Shown here: positions 15,692 to 25,243 of the stretch, piece by piece
How positions within the stretch are numbered: position 1 is the stretch's first letter
How the letters are laid out: every line of letters begins with the position of its first letter
DNA from: G963675935 sp963675935
GTDB lineage: Bacteria; Planctomycetota; Planctomycetia; Pirellulales; Thermoguttaceae
Assembly (NCBI GenBank): GCA_963675935.2
Contig: CAXXPV010000008.1
Span: 558,001-622,000, forward strand
Direction of reading: 5' to 3'
Length of the DNA stretch: 64,000 bases
Program-made: the position numbers and the translations under genes
The notes under the pieces: model-generated
The model's input: only the letters and a program-made list of their open reading frames with translations
What the model was told of the DNA's origin: nothing
Databases searched by the model: none

Positions 15692-18652
15692 ATGGCGTCG
15701 GAAACCGGAATTGAAACTGCCGCGGTCGATTGCATCCGCATCCGCGGGGCGCGGATGCATAATCTGCAAAATATCGACCTCGACATCCCGCGCGACCGGC
15801 TCATCGTCATCACCGGCCCAAGCGGCTCGGGCAAAAGCTCTCTGGCCTTCGACACCCTCTATGCCGAGGGCCAGCGGCAGTACATCGAAAGCCTTTCGAC
15901 CTACGCCCGGCAGTTTCTTCACCAGCTCGAACGCCCCGACGTCGATCTGATCGAGGGCCTCCAGCCGACCATCTCGATCGACCAGCGGGCCGGCAGCCAC
16001 AATCCTCGCAGCACGGTGGCCACGGTCACCGAAATCTACGACTACCTGCGGCTCCTGTTCTCCCGGCTTGGCGAGCCGCGATGCTACCAGTGCGGCGAAC
16101 CGATCCGCCAGCAAACGCCCGAACAAATTTTGGAAGCCATGCTCGTGTTGAGCGCGGGCACGCGGGCGATGATCCTCGCGCCGCTGGTCCGCGGCCGAAA
16201 GGGCGAACACAAGGAGGTTTTCGAGACGATCCGCAAGGCCGGATTCCTCCGCGCCAGGGTCGATGGGCAAATCGTCGATGTCGGCGCTCCGCCGGAATTG
16301 GTCGCCCAAAAAACACACAACATCGAAGCCGTGATCGACCGCGTGGTGATTCGCGAGGGCGTGCGCGATCGGGTCGCCGAGTCGATCGATTTAGCGATTC
16401 GGCACAGCGATGGGCTGGTGCTGGCCGCGCACGAGGAAAAAACGCCCGACGGCGGCGTGTGGCACGATCGGCTGTTCAGCACCATTTACGCTTGCCCCAA
16501 CTGCAAGATCAGCTATGAGGAGTTGGAGCCACGAACATTCAGCTTCAACAGTCCGTACGGTGCTTGTCCGGTGTGCGAGGGGCTTGGCTCTCGCACCGCG
16601 TTCGACCCCGAGTTGGTCGTGCCCGACGCCGCGTTGTCGCCGGCCGCGGGGGCCATCGCGCCGTGGAAGGGCGAAACCCCCGCCACGTTGCGGAAATATC
16701 GGAGCCATCTCGAACCGTTTCTCGATAAGGCCGGCGGCGGCTGGAACGCGCCGCTCGAACGCCTTTCGCCGAAAGTCCGCGAACAACTGCTCTACGGCGC
16801 GGGCAAGCGTTTTCTCGGCATCATGGGCATGTTGGAAAAAGAGTATTCCACGACGCTCAACGAGACGAAGCGGCAGCGGCTCGAAGCGTTTCGCGGCGAG
16901 GTCGTGTGCAAGGAGTGCGGCGGCGCCCGGCTCCGGCCCGAGGCCCGCTCGGTGCGTATCGACGGCCGTGCCATTCACGAAGTCACCGCGATGACGGTCG
17001 AAGCCGCTGTTGGTTTTTTCCAACGTCTTGGCGGGGAGGGCCAGAGGGGGAGAGGGGGAGAGGGGGAGACAGGGAGACCGGAGAAAATGCCGGCACCGGA
17101 ACTCTCCCCTTCTCCCCCTCTCCTTGTCTCCCCCTCTGCTTCTCTCCCACTCTCGTTCTTTTCCGAAGACAAGCGGCCCATCGCTCGGCCGATCCTCGAC
17201 GAAATCGCCACGCGGCTCGATTTCTTGCACCGCGTGGGGCTTGGCTATCTTTCGTTGGACCGTCCGGCAGGCACGTTGAGCGGCGGCGAGTTGCAACGGG
17301 TTCGGCTGGCCGCGGGGCTTGGCTCCGGTCTGGTCAGCGCGTGCTACGTGCTCGACGAACCTTCGATCGGGCTTCATCCCCGCGACAACTCGCGGATGAT
17401 CGATACGCTGGTCGAATTGCAGTCGCGGGGCAACACGGTGGTCGTGGTCGAGCACGACGAAACGATCATGCGCCGGGCCGATTGGCTCGTCGATCTTGGC
17501 CCCGGAGCCGGGCGGCACGGCGGGCTCATCGTGGCCCAGGGCACGCCGTTGGAAGTCGCCGCCAATGCGAACTCCCTGACCGGGCGATATCTGGCAGGCG
17601 TCGAGCGGATCCCCTTGCCCAAGGAACGCCGCCGCGTGGCCAAGAGCCGGGCAATCACGCTCGAAGGCGCGACGGCGAACAATCTCAAAAACGTGAGCGT
17701 TCAGTTTCCGCTCTCGGCGTTCGTTTGCGTGACCGGCGTGAGCGGATCGGGCAAGAGTTCGCTCTTGGACGAAACGCTTGCCCGGGCGCTGGTTCGCCGA
17801 TTGGGCGGCGTCGCTCCAAAACCCGGCCCGCACACCAGCCTGCGCGGCGTCAATCTGATCGATAAGGTGGTGCAGATCGACCAGTCGCCGATCGGACGCA
17901 CGCCGCGAAGCAACCCGGCGACGTACATCGGCGCGTTCGACGAAATCCGAAAAGTGTTCGCGGGCACGCGCGACGCGAAACAACGCGGCTATCGCACGGG
18001 CCGGTTCAGTTTCAACGTGAAGGGCGGGCGGTGCGAGGAATGCCAGGGCCAGGGCGTCCGTCGGATCGAGATGAACTTCTTGCCCGACCTTTACGTGAAT
18101 TGCCCCGTTTGCGAAGGAAAGCGATTCAATCGCCAGACGCTCGAAATTCTCTACCGCGACCGCTCAATCGCCGACGTGCTCGACATGCGGGTGGAAGATG
18201 CCGTTGATTTTTTCGAGAATTTCCAGCAAATTTCGCGGCTCGTGCAGGGCTTGCAGCAGGTCGGGCTGGGCTACATGTCGCTGGGCCAAGCGTCGACGAC
18301 GCTCTCCGGCGGCGAGGCGCAGCGGATCAAACTGGCCGCCGAACTGAACCGCGTCGACACCGGGAAAACAGTTTACATTCTCGATGAACCGACAACCGGC
18401 TTGCACTTCGACGACATCCGCAAGCTGCTGGTCGTGCTCGGCCGGCTGGTCGATCTTGGGAACACGGTGCTGGTGATCGAGCACAATTTGGACGTGTTGA
18501 AGACGGCCGATTGGATTATCGATCTTGGTCCCGAGGGCGGCGCCGGCGGCGGGCAGGTGATAGCCCAAGGCACGCCGGAGGAGATCGCCGCGATGGACGG
18601 CAACGCCACGGGGCAATTCTTGCGGGCGGCGCTGGAGTATCGGCACGGCTGA
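15692..18652 (+). CDS. uvrA: excinuclease ABC subunit A (with in-frame repeat insertion)
   Basis: UvrA is the damage-recognition ATPase of nucleotide excision repair and acts with UvrB. Both ABC modules are complete: Walker A GPSGSGKSSLAFDTLYAEGQ and GVSGSGKSSLLDETLA, two LSGGE signatures, and zinc-binding cysteine pairs CPNC...CPVC and CEEC...CPVC. The length is ~986 residues, longer than the usual ~940, because residues ~447-488 are an extra Gly/Glu/Arg- then Pro/Ser-rich stretch encoded by a palindromic repeat (17030-17155). It splits the normally continuous FFQRL and FSEDKRPIARPIL. ATG 15692 is preferred to GTG 15683. Confidence 0.95.
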   Translation: MASETGIETAAVDCIRIRGARMHNLQNIDLDIPRDRLIVITGPSGSGKSSLAFDTLYAEGQRQYIESLSTYARQFLHQLERPDVDLIEGLQPTISIDQRAGSHNPRSTVATVTEIYDYLRLLFSRLGEPRCYQCGEPIRQQTPEQILEAMLVLSAGTRAMILAPLVRGRKGEHKEVFETIRKAGFLRARVDGQIVDVGAPPELVAQKTHNIEAVIDRVVIREGVRDRVAESIDLAIRHSDGLVLAAHEEKTPDGGVWHDRLFSTIYACPNCKISYEELEPRTFSFNSPYGACPVCEGLGSRTAFDPELVVPDAALSPAAGAIAPWKGETPATLRKYRSHLEPFLDKAGGGWNAPLERLSPKVREQLLYGAGKRFLGIMGMLEKEYSTTLNETKRQRLEAFRGEVVCKECGGARLRPEARSVRIDGRAIHEVTAMTVEAAVGFFQRLGGEGQRGRGGEGETGRPEKMPAPELSPSPPLLVSPSASLPLSFFSEDKRPIARPILDEIATRLDFLHRVGLGYLSLDRPAGTLSGGELQRVRLAAGLGSGLVSACYVLDEPSIGLHPRDNSRMIDTLVELQSRGNTVVVVEHDETIMRRADWLVDLGPGAGRHGGLIVAQGTPLEVAANANSLTGRYLAGVERIPLPKERRRVAKSRAITLEGATANNLKNVSVQFPLSAFVCVTGVSGSGKSSLLDETLARALVRRLGGVAPKPGPHTSLRGVNLIDKVVQIDQSPIGRTPRSNPATYIGAFDEIRKVFAGTRDAKQRGYRTGRFSFNVKGGRCEECQGQGVRRIEMNFLPDLYVNCPVCEGKRFNRQTLEILYRDRSIADVLDMRVEDAVDFFENFQQISRLVQGLQQVGLGYMSLGQASTTLSGGEAQRIKLAAELNRVDTGKTVYILDEPTTGLHFDDIRKLLVVLGRLVDLGNTVLVIEHNLDVLKTADWIIDLGPEGGAGGGQVIAQGTPEEIAAMDGNATGQFLRAALEYRHG
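17030..17155. repeat. in-frame purine/pyrimidine palindrome inside uvrA
   Basis: This is a 126-base insert, exactly 42 codons. It has a left arm rich in AGAGGGGGAGAGGGGGAGA and a right arm rich in CTCCCCCTCT, able to pair as a long hairpin. A related element lies in the FecR gene at 28080-28190. Conserved UvrA sequence resumes in frame directly on both sides. Confidence 0.85.
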
Positions 18653-19009
18653 TTGCGAAAACCATAAAGGCAATGTCCAGTTTTCCAGCACCTAAACTGA
18701 ACCCACCATCGCCTCTGCCGATTGTGCGGCGAAACACGCAAAAACACCGCATAATCGGCGACGGGAGTCGCCTCCTACAGTGGTCTTTTGCAAAAATTCA
18801 CAAGCTCTCAGAATGACGGTGTGCGGCCATTTTTTCTGGCAAGATCGGTCATTCTGATCGCAGCGAAGAATCTCGCCCACGCCGCGAGGAAAACGAGATT
18901 CTTCGCTGCGCTCAGAATGACGGAATTGCCTATCTGCCAGAAAATATGGCCGCACACGAATGACGGTTTCCTGGACTTTGCCGTTGTCCTGAGAGGTTGC
19001 TCAGCGTAC
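18653..19009. repeat. intergenic region with nested palindrome (18820-18957)
   Basis: Outer arms beginning TGTGCGGCCATTTTTTCTGG (18820 on) and their complement (18933-18957) enclose the conserved core GTCATTCTGATCGCAGCGAA (18848 on) and its complement (to 18921). No gene is visible in the stretch. It ends at the promoter of the Phd-type antitoxin. Confidence 0.8.
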
Positions 19010-19038
19010 TTGACGATAATGTGCAAAAAAGTCATAAT
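19010..19038 (+). promoter_or_regulatory. sigma70-type promoter of the Phd-like antitoxin
   Basis: TTGACG (19010-19015) and CATAAT (19033-19038) are separated by 17 bases. Direct copies of CATAATGTA/CATAATGAT overlap the -10 box and could be an operator for autorepression, as Phd/YefM antitoxins usually bind their own promoter. The ribosome-binding site AGGAGAG lies before ATG 19081. Confidence 0.6.
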
Positions 19039-19080
19039 GTACATAATGATAACGAGGCAGTTCTTGACAGGAGAGAACCC

Positions 19081-19329
19081 ATGACCGAGATTGGCGTTGC
19101 CGATATTCGGGCCAATCTGGCCGATGTGATTAACCGCGTTGCTTACGGAGGCGAACGGATTGTCCTACAACGGCGTGGCAAGCAAGTGCTGGCCGTCGTG
19201 CCGATGGAAGATCTGGCCATGATCGAAGAATTGGAAAATCGGTCCGACATCCGCGCCGCACTCAAGGCCCGCAAGAAGAAGGGGGAGGTGCCCCTGGAAA
19301 AAATCAAGGCCCGATTGGGAATGAAGTAG
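19081..19329 (+). CDS. Phd/YefM-family antitoxin, no adjacent toxin
   Basis: This is an 82-residue protein. The N-terminus (MTEIGVADIRANLADVINRVAYGGERIVLQ) fits the Phd/YefM fold that binds operator DNA and, with its C-terminal tail, neutralises a toxin. The tail is basic (ALKARKKKGEVPLEKIKARLGMK). No PIN, Doc or YoeB-like frame follows: manA starts 3 bases after the stop, so the two genes are probably cotranscribed. This start is chosen because of the ribosome-binding site; the frame is open to 18997. Confidence 0.75.
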   Translation: MTEIGVADIRANLADVINRVAYGGERIVLQRRGKQVLAVVPMEDLAMIEELENRSDIRAALKARKKKGEVPLEKIKARLGMK

Positions 19330-19332
19330 GCC

Positions 19333-20304
19333 ATGACTATGCTCTATCCCCTCCGTTTTTCGCCGATTTTGCGTCACCATATTTGGGGAGGACGCCGCAT
19401 CGAAACCTCGCTGGGCAAACCGCTCCCGCCTGGCGACGATTGGTCGGAAAGCTGGGAAATCTCGGACCACGGCGCCGATCAAAGCACGGTCGAGTTCGGC
19501 CCGCTGGCTGGGACCACGCTCCACCAACTCGTCGAGCAAAACGGCCTCGCTCTGTTGGGCCGGCATCATCCCCAAAAGCAATTTCCGCTGCTGCTGAAGT
19601 TTCTCGACGGCCATCAAACCCTGTCGGTCCAGGTTCATCCGAACGACGAGCAGGCTGCGCGGCTCGATCCGCCCGACTACGGCAAAACCGAGGCGTGGTA
19701 CGTGGTCGAGGCCGAGCCGGGCAGCGTGATTTACGCCGGATTGAAGCCGGGCGTTGATCGCGATACGTTGCTGGCGGCCATTCGCCGCGGGACGTGCGAA
19801 AAGTGTCTGAACTCTTTCCCAGCCGCAATAGGGCAGTGCGTTTTGGTGCCCGCCGGCACGGTTCACGCCCTGGGTGCGGGCATCCTCGTGGCCGAAATCC
19901 AGCAGTCGAGCGACACGACCTACCGGCTGTTCGACTGGAATCGCCCCGGTCCCGATGGCCGGCTTCGGCCTTTGCGAACCGAAGAGGGGCTTACCGTGGT
20001 CGATTTCGCCCGCGGGCCGATCATGCCGGAGCATCCGCGGGCAACCGAGCGCCCGCAGGTCAGCCGGCTGGTCGAGTGCGACAAGTTCATTTGGGACCGC
20101 GTCGAATTCGATTCGCCGCTTTCGATTGGCGGCGACGACCGATGCCACGTTGTTGTAGTGTTGGCCGGAGCGATTCAGATGGAGGGCGATCCGGCCGGTA
20201 GGTCCTGCCTGCCGGGCGGGACCGCTCTTCTGCCGGCTTCGCTCGGCGCGGTGCGATTGACGCCGCAAGGCCGGACGGTGCTGTTGGACGCCTACTTGCC
20301 GTAG
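19333..20304 (+). CDS. manA: mannose-6-phosphate isomerase, class I
   Basis: The enzyme interconverts mannose-6-phosphate and fructose-6-phosphate. The type I features are present: LRHHIWGGRRIE near the start, the metal-binding QVHPNDEQA, GKTEAWYVVEAEPGSVIYAG, and the catalytic-region PAGTVHALGAGILVAEIQQS. The length of 323 residues fits the short bacterial class I form (B. subtilis type). ATG 19333 or 19339 could be the start. It is placed right behind a Phd-type antitoxin with a 3-base gap, so the antitoxin promoter probably drives it. Confidence 0.9.
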   Translation: MTMLYPLRFSPILRHHIWGGRRIETSLGKPLPPGDDWSESWEISDHGADQSTVEFGPLAGTTLHQLVEQNGLALLGRHHPQKQFPLLLKFLDGHQTLSVQVHPNDEQAARLDPPDYGKTEAWYVVEAEPGSVIYAGLKPGVDRDTLLAAIRRGTCEKCLNSFPAAIGQCVLVPAGTVHALGAGILVAEIQQSSDTTYRLFDWNRPGPDGRLRPLRTEEGLTVVDFARGPIMPEHPRATERPQVSRLVECDKFIWDRVEFDSPLSIGGDDRCHVVVVLAGAIQMEGDPAGRSCLPGGTALLPASLGAVRLTPQGRTVLLDAYLP

Positions 20305-20601
20305 GGTTCTTCTTGTAAAAATATTTTTTGCCAGGAGAGAGATGCTCGGCTGCCATCCCTCCAAGATGGGAAGAAATCCAAGAGTCACCAATGGCGTACA
20401 TCACACAAACCAATCAACATGCCTGATTTCAGGATGAAAAGCAGAATGGCCCCATCTGCATCCCTTCATCCATTTGCATCTGTACCATCGACTGCGGGAT
20501 GCAACTTTACCCGCATTGTCCATCGTTCCCGGATTTGGTGGATGTCACCTTTTTGCCTTAAAAGTCCTATTTCGTTTTGCCCAGCGATGGCGCTGCAATG
20601 C
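20305..20601. other. intergenic, nothing recognised
   Basis: 297 bases between the convergent manA and DUF1559 genes. No clear hairpin terminator, repeat or open frame with coding character was seen. Confidence 0.5.
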
Positions 20602-21657
20602 CTACAGTTTTTTGGCGTCGATGGCCGAGCCGTCCTTGCGATTGCCGAGGTTTTTGTGAACCGTCGCCTCGATCGAATAGCTCATCTGTTGTACCGAGCC
20701 GTCGCAAAAGGCCATGTGGAATCCGGTGGCGTGAGCGCTGCCGAAAATAAAGTATGCGCCGTACGACGGCGTGTCCTGCATCGGCAGCGGCGTGCTGGTC
20801 GAGGAGAACGTCCAGCGTGCGATGTCGGTGTTGTCGCCGAGCAACGCCGCCTCGTTGTCGCCCATGTCGTAGCCCGTTTCATAAAAGTCGGGGGCCAAGT
20901 ACTTTTCGCCGACCAGATATGTATTGCTCGTGCCGTCGCTCACATCGGACATCCGAATCATGCTGCCGGCGAAAGCGATGCCCGTGGCCAGCTTGCTCAC
21001 GTTGGCGAACGTCGTCCGCGCCTTGGCGGTCATTTGTCCGTTGCTTTCGACTTCCGTGATCGCCGAGGGCCCGGAGTCGTCGCTGTTCGGCGAGGCGCTG
21101 GTCCAAGCGGCGCTGACCAGGCACAGGCTGCACGCGGTGTCGCCCGAGTTGATGGCATAATCGCTGCGTGCCATTATATTTGGCTGGCCCGAAATGTTGA
21201 CCAGCACGCCGCCGGAGGAAGAACTGTAGGGGTAGGCGACAGTCGCTCGCCGCGAGGGACAATAGAAAACGCTTAGGGGTGTTTGCAGACGTTTCAGGTG
21301 GGCGGCGTACTTCTCGGATTGCGACAAGCCCGATCCCAGGTCGTGCAGCGGTTGCTGCTCGATGTAGGGCAACACGTTGTAAAGCCATCCGCCGGGCTGG
21401 CGCCAGTCGTTTCCGCGGTCGGCGTCGCCGGTCCAGGCATATCCCCAGCCGTTGGTCAGGAAGCGGCCGGTTTGGTTTTCATGGGTCATGCAACCCAGGG
21501 CGAGTTGTTTCAGGTTGTTTTGGCACTGCATCCGCCGAGCCGCCTCGCGGGCCGCTTGCACGGCCGGCAGCAGCAGGGCGATCAAAATACCGATGATCGT
21601 GATAACGACCAAAAGCTCGACAAGAGTAAAACCGTGACGACGCTTCGTGTTTTTCAT
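20602..21657 (-). CDS. DUF1559 prepilin-like exported protein
   Basis: The N-terminus (RRHGFTLVELLVVITIIGIL) is a type IV prepilin/pseudopilin-type leader, cut after Gly and methylated on Phe in related systems. AREAARRMQCQNNLKQLAL is the DUF1559 opening. The C-terminus carries the H-X9-DG motif (HATGFHMAFCDGSVQQ) of this family. The length of 351 residues is typical. Planctomycetes carry dozens of these; their role is unproven but presumably involves a pseudopilus-like or surface assembly. A second copy lies at 25244-26266 with the same ending (NLGNRKDG, IDAKKL), so they are paralogues. Confidence 0.92.
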   Translation of the reverse strand: MKNTKRRHGFTLVELLVVITIIGILIALLLPAVQAAREAARRMQCQNNLKQLALGCMTHENQTGRFLTNGWGYAWTGDADRGNDWRQPGGWLYNVLPYIEQQPLHDLGSGLSQSEKYAAHLKRLQTPLSVFYCPSRRATVAYPYSSSSGGVLVNISGQPNIMARSDYAINSGDTACSLCLVSAAWTSASPNSDDSGPSAITEVESNGQMTAKARTTFANVSKLATGIAFAGSMIRMSDVSDGTSNTYLVGEKYLAPDFYETGYDMGDNEAALLGDNTDIARWTFSSTSTPLPMQDTPSYGAYFIFGSAHATGFHMAFCDGSVQQMSYSIEATVHKNLGNRKDGSAIDAKKL

Positions 21658-21759
21658 TTTGTCACCCGTCTGTTCTTAACCTAATTCAACATAGCCACGC
21701 CCCTCCATCAGGGTTACCGCTGCCGCCGAAGCGGCAAGGACCGCAGTGTCATCGGCTCG

Positions 21760-24700
21760 TCATTCGGCCGTTTTGAGCATGACCGGCCCAAGCAATCCAG
21801 AATCAAGCAATCCGGTATTCTTGGAAATGAAATCAAAGCGGAACTCGTCGTGAGTTTTGGTCAGCCGCTTTTCCTTTGGCAAATTGAGGTCGCCGATGAC
21901 GCGATTCGCCCAAAGGTTGACGACATCGATCTCCAATAGATTGTCCGTCGGCTTGATTGCGCCGGTTGCGTCCACTCGCCACGGGGCGGTCCAGAGGACG
22001 CCCAGTTGTTTCCCGTTCAATCGGACCGTGGCGACGTTTTTCAGGCCGCCAAGGTCTAGGACGATCTTTTTTCCAGAGGCCAACGCCTTCGCGTTCAAGT
22101 CGAACCGTTTCGCGTAAACGGCGGTTCCCGAATAGTATTTGATTCCAGGCTCGTTCCGCGCGGTCCAACTGGTCAACTTGTCGAACTGCACCGACTCCGG
22201 GCCGCCCCATTTCGGATCGAACTTCACCGTCCATGGGCCGGCAATCTCTTGCACCGAAGAAAGTTTGGGGAAGTTCCTCTGCGATTTGCCGCCGAAGTTT
22301 GCGTCGATCGACTTGCGAAAAACGACGAAGTACGATTCAAACGGCGCGAACTCCAACGGCAGTTCGGTGCAACCGTCCGCTTGACGAAAAGCGGCCGCGT
22401 CGCGGATCTCGCCGCTAACCGGATGCCATATTTCCGGCTGTTTTCCCAAGACTCGAAAAACGCAACCGTGCGACTGCGGTTGATTCGTGCGATTGGCGAG
22501 GAAGTAGATGTCGGCATTGCCGACCTTGCGATGAATGAAGTCGAGAGCCACGGGAGCGAGGTGGCAGGCGTCGCCCCAAGGCGCACATCCGTAATTGCCG
22601 ACCACGCGCACAGGCGACCAGTTCTCGCCGTTTTCCGACGATACCCAGGAACTGCCCTGTGAATGGAGCGGAATCGGTTTGCCTTGGTCCAAGGTGATTT
22701 CGCCCATGACGAACAATCCCGCCGGGCCGGGAATGCCATTGGTGGCGCGAACCAACAGCGTGTTTCGTCCAACGACGAGGTGTTTCGTCAGAGTGGCATC
22801 GACGAGCTTCTTCCAGTCGTCGCCTCGGCAAACAACGGTTCCATTGACGGTCAACTCGAAGGCGTTATCGGCAGTCAAGCCGATGCGGGCCGCAACGATC
22901 CGCCGATTCGAGGGAATGGAGACCTCCATCTTGAACGTGCGTTGGCCGGCCGGCGGATTGTCGCCATCGGCCGCGTGCCATATCCATGCCAAAGCCGGTA
23001 TTGTCTTGCTTTCGCCGTAGACAAAATCGGGTTTAACGCCATCGGCGCGAAGAACGTCGCCGGGCGTCTTCCCCCAGACGACGCGGCCTTTGCCGTAGAC
23101 GTGCTCGGTGCGGGCCTTGCCATCGCAATCGCCCCAGATTTCCGCCGCGAGCCGTTGTACTTCCTCATCGCATTTTGGATAGTTTTTCAGCCCGATGGCC
23201 TTCTCGGGCTTCGGTCCGACCACGGTTGCGCCGTCGCAGACAAGTTGCCCGATCTTCTGAAGCACTTCAAGCGACATGCCGGCGGACGCGTTCGGCAGCG
23301 TCAGCAGGCGATAGCTCATGCCGTTGGGCAGTGCGATCCGCCGATGGTTCACGGACATTCGCTTGAGCAATACGTCGGCGTTGCAGTAGTCGCCGTCATA
23401 GCCTCGCAAGGCGGGATCGTATTGTTTTTGCGGAGCGGCCAGCGAAGGCTCTTCGCCTAAGAAGTGGCACACGTCGCCGACAAACAGGCCCTGCTGCAAC
23501 AAATATTGGCAGCGGGCCAAGTACGCGAAGTACGCCGCCGATTGGTCCCACCACGTAATGGAAGGGTTCCAGTGTTGGCCCGCGCAGAATTCATAGCCCG
23601 GCCGACCATCGGTCGAGAGCTGGCAGGTCGCCTGATGCAACATGAAGTAGTTGATGCCTTCGCAAAAGGCGTTGTCGCCGTATGGCTTCAAATCACCAGG
23701 TCCGAGCGACCAATGGGTGCGGTCGGCCTCTTGCTGCGTGAATGCCTCGGCCTGAGCAATTCGCTTGCCGTAGATATGAGCGGCCGAAGCGGTTTGCTTC
23801 AGGTTGACGCGAAGCCCGGGGCTCGAATTCCAGCCGCCCGGAGCGCCAAAATGTCCGCTGACCCAGAACTCGCCCGCAGGCACGTCGCACCGCCCAAGAT
23901 TTCTCAAGGAATCAAACGGGGGACAGAAGCCAGGGCCCGCCGCTTCGCTCCCCATCTCCACGCCGTTCGCATGACACAGCCGCGCGAACTCGCCGTAGAA
24001 ATTCTCCGCCACGCAATCGGCGATCGTCCGGTCGAAGTCGGCTCGGAATCGCGAAGTCACTTCGGGGCTGCCCACGGTATATCCGCTCATGGCCGGCAGA
24101 TAAGGCGCTGGATCGTAACCGCGAAATTTGCGAAATTGGGCGGCGAAATCCTGTGTCCACGTCAGCGTGCCCGACTCCCAACTGTCGCTCCAAAGATAGG
24201 CCAGCTTCCCTCCGGCGTTCTTCGTCTCCTGCAATGCGATTCCAGCGAGATTGTTGAAGTGGTTTTTCAGCGAAGTCGTATTCATGCAGTCGATCTGATA
24301 GCCGGCCCCGCCGGGAAACGTGTCGCCCATCGGGTACGGATACCACTTGCTCCCGGTCAGCGTGAAACCGGTTCGCAGAATCGTCCACTCGCCCTCGGGC
24401 ACGTCCCATTGAAAGTTTTGGTCGGCTCGCCAGCGGTCGGTGATATCGACGACGTCCTTGGGAGCGATGGCCGCATTCTTTTCGCGGCTGCGAAACGCTT
24501 GGACCATCACATCGCGGTAGTAGCCATCGACGGTGTTGGGCTGCGGAAGGTTGCCGGAGAACTTTTGCGGGCCTTTGAGTTTCAACTCGGATTGTACGAT
24601 GTTCTTCATCGCGTCATCCTGAGCCACCCAGGGCCCCATCATGACCCAGCCGCCGGCCATGTTGAAGCCGACGTCAATTTTCAATCTCGCCGCTTCCCTC

Positions 24701-25014
24701 AACGCGTGACGGAACAATTCACGCCACTCGGGACCGAGAAACTCAACGCCCGGCATCGGGTGATTGCCCGCATATCCGCCCGTGCATATCAAATTGACTT
24801 GGCCGATGCCCTTCGCTCTGAATTCCTCGAGGTCGCGGGTGATGCCTTTTTTGTCGACGCGATTGAAGAGCCACCACCAATAGACCGCCGGCCTTGCCGA
24901 GTTCGGCGGAGCTTGAAAGCCTTGCTCAAGTTCAGCGGCGGGCTGTGCGGAGTGCGTGGCTCCACCAGTGAAAAGCACGGCAATCAGCAAGGCGATGGTT
25001 GTCTGTCGGAACAT
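21760..25014 (-). CDS. secreted GH106-like glycoside hydrolase (possible alpha-L-rhamnosidase)
   Basis: This is a 1084-residue protein with a signal peptide (TTIALLIAVLFTGGATHSAQ). The opening ARPAVYWWWLFNRVDKKGIT followed by DLEEFRAKGIGQVNLI is characteristic of the TIM-barrel start of GH106 rhamnosidases and relatives. YLWSDSWESG and MGSEAAGPGF fit acidic active-site strands. The C-terminal ~200 residues form galactose-binding-like beta sandwiches (WTVKFDPKWGGPESVQF, VRLNGKQLGVLWTAPWRVD). It probably removes rhamnose or a related sugar from polysaccharides outside the cytoplasm. ATG 25014 is preferred to 25041 because the signal peptide then starts properly. It lies between two DUF1559 genes. 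Confidence 0.75.
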   Translation of the reverse strand: MFRQTTIALLIAVLFTGGATHSAQPAAELEQGFQAPPNSARPAVYWWWLFNRVDKKGITRDLEEFRAKGIGQVNLICTGGYAGNHPMPGVEFLGPEWRELFRHALREAARLKIDVGFNMAGGWVMMGPWVAQDDAMKNIVQSELKLKGPQKFSGNLPQPNTVDGYYRDVMVQAFRSREKNAAIAPKDVVDITDRWRADQNFQWDVPEGEWTILRTGFTLTGSKWYPYPMGDTFPGGAGYQIDCMNTTSLKNHFNNLAGIALQETKNAGGKLAYLWSDSWESGTLTWTQDFAAQFRKFRGYDPAPYLPAMSGYTVGSPEVTSRFRADFDRTIADCVAENFYGEFARLCHANGVEMGSEAAGPGFCPPFDSLRNLGRCDVPAGEFWVSGHFGAPGGWNSSPGLRVNLKQTASAAHIYGKRIAQAEAFTQQEADRTHWSLGPGDLKPYGDNAFCEGINYFMLHQATCQLSTDGRPGYEFCAGQHWNPSITWWDQSAAYFAYLARCQYLLQQGLFVGDVCHFLGEEPSLAAPQKQYDPALRGYDGDYCNADVLLKRMSVNHRRIALPNGMSYRLLTLPNASAGMSLEVLQKIGQLVCDGATVVGPKPEKAIGLKNYPKCDEEVQRLAAEIWGDCDGKARTEHVYGKGRVVWGKTPGDVLRADGVKPDFVYGESKTIPALAWIWHAADGDNPPAGQRTFKMEVSIPSNRRIVAARIGLTADNAFELTVNGTVVCRGDDWKKLVDATLTKHLVVGRNTLLVRATNGIPGPAGLFVMGEITLDQGKPIPLHSQGSSWVSSENGENWSPVRVVGNYGCAPWGDACHLAPVALDFIHRKVGNADIYFLANRTNQPQSHGCVFRVLGKQPEIWHPVSGEIRDAAAFRQADGCTELPLEFAPFESYFVVFRKSIDANFGGKSQRNFPKLSSVQEIAGPWTVKFDPKWGGPESVQFDKLTSWTARNEPGIKYYSGTAVYAKRFDLNAKALASGKKIVLDLGGLKNVATVRLNGKQLGVLWTAPWRVDATGAIKPTDNLLEIDVVNLWANRVIGDLNLPKEKRLTKTHDEFRFDFISKNTGLLDSGLLGPVMLKTAE

Positions 25015-25243
25015 GGGTTTACTCCCGTATGGGTATTGCATCCTGCATAAATCGCTCTCCCATCCGTGAAGCGGGAGGCAACTTATACACGATTACCTGA
25101 AATTATGGATGTTGTTTTTGGACAACTGCTAAGGAATTATCCAGGAAGGCACAAACCACACAATTATGCATCCGCTCGATGCGACGATATTCTTCCAAAG
25201 GCGGGATTTCAAGGCGGGATAAATACTACTCACAAAGATACCA

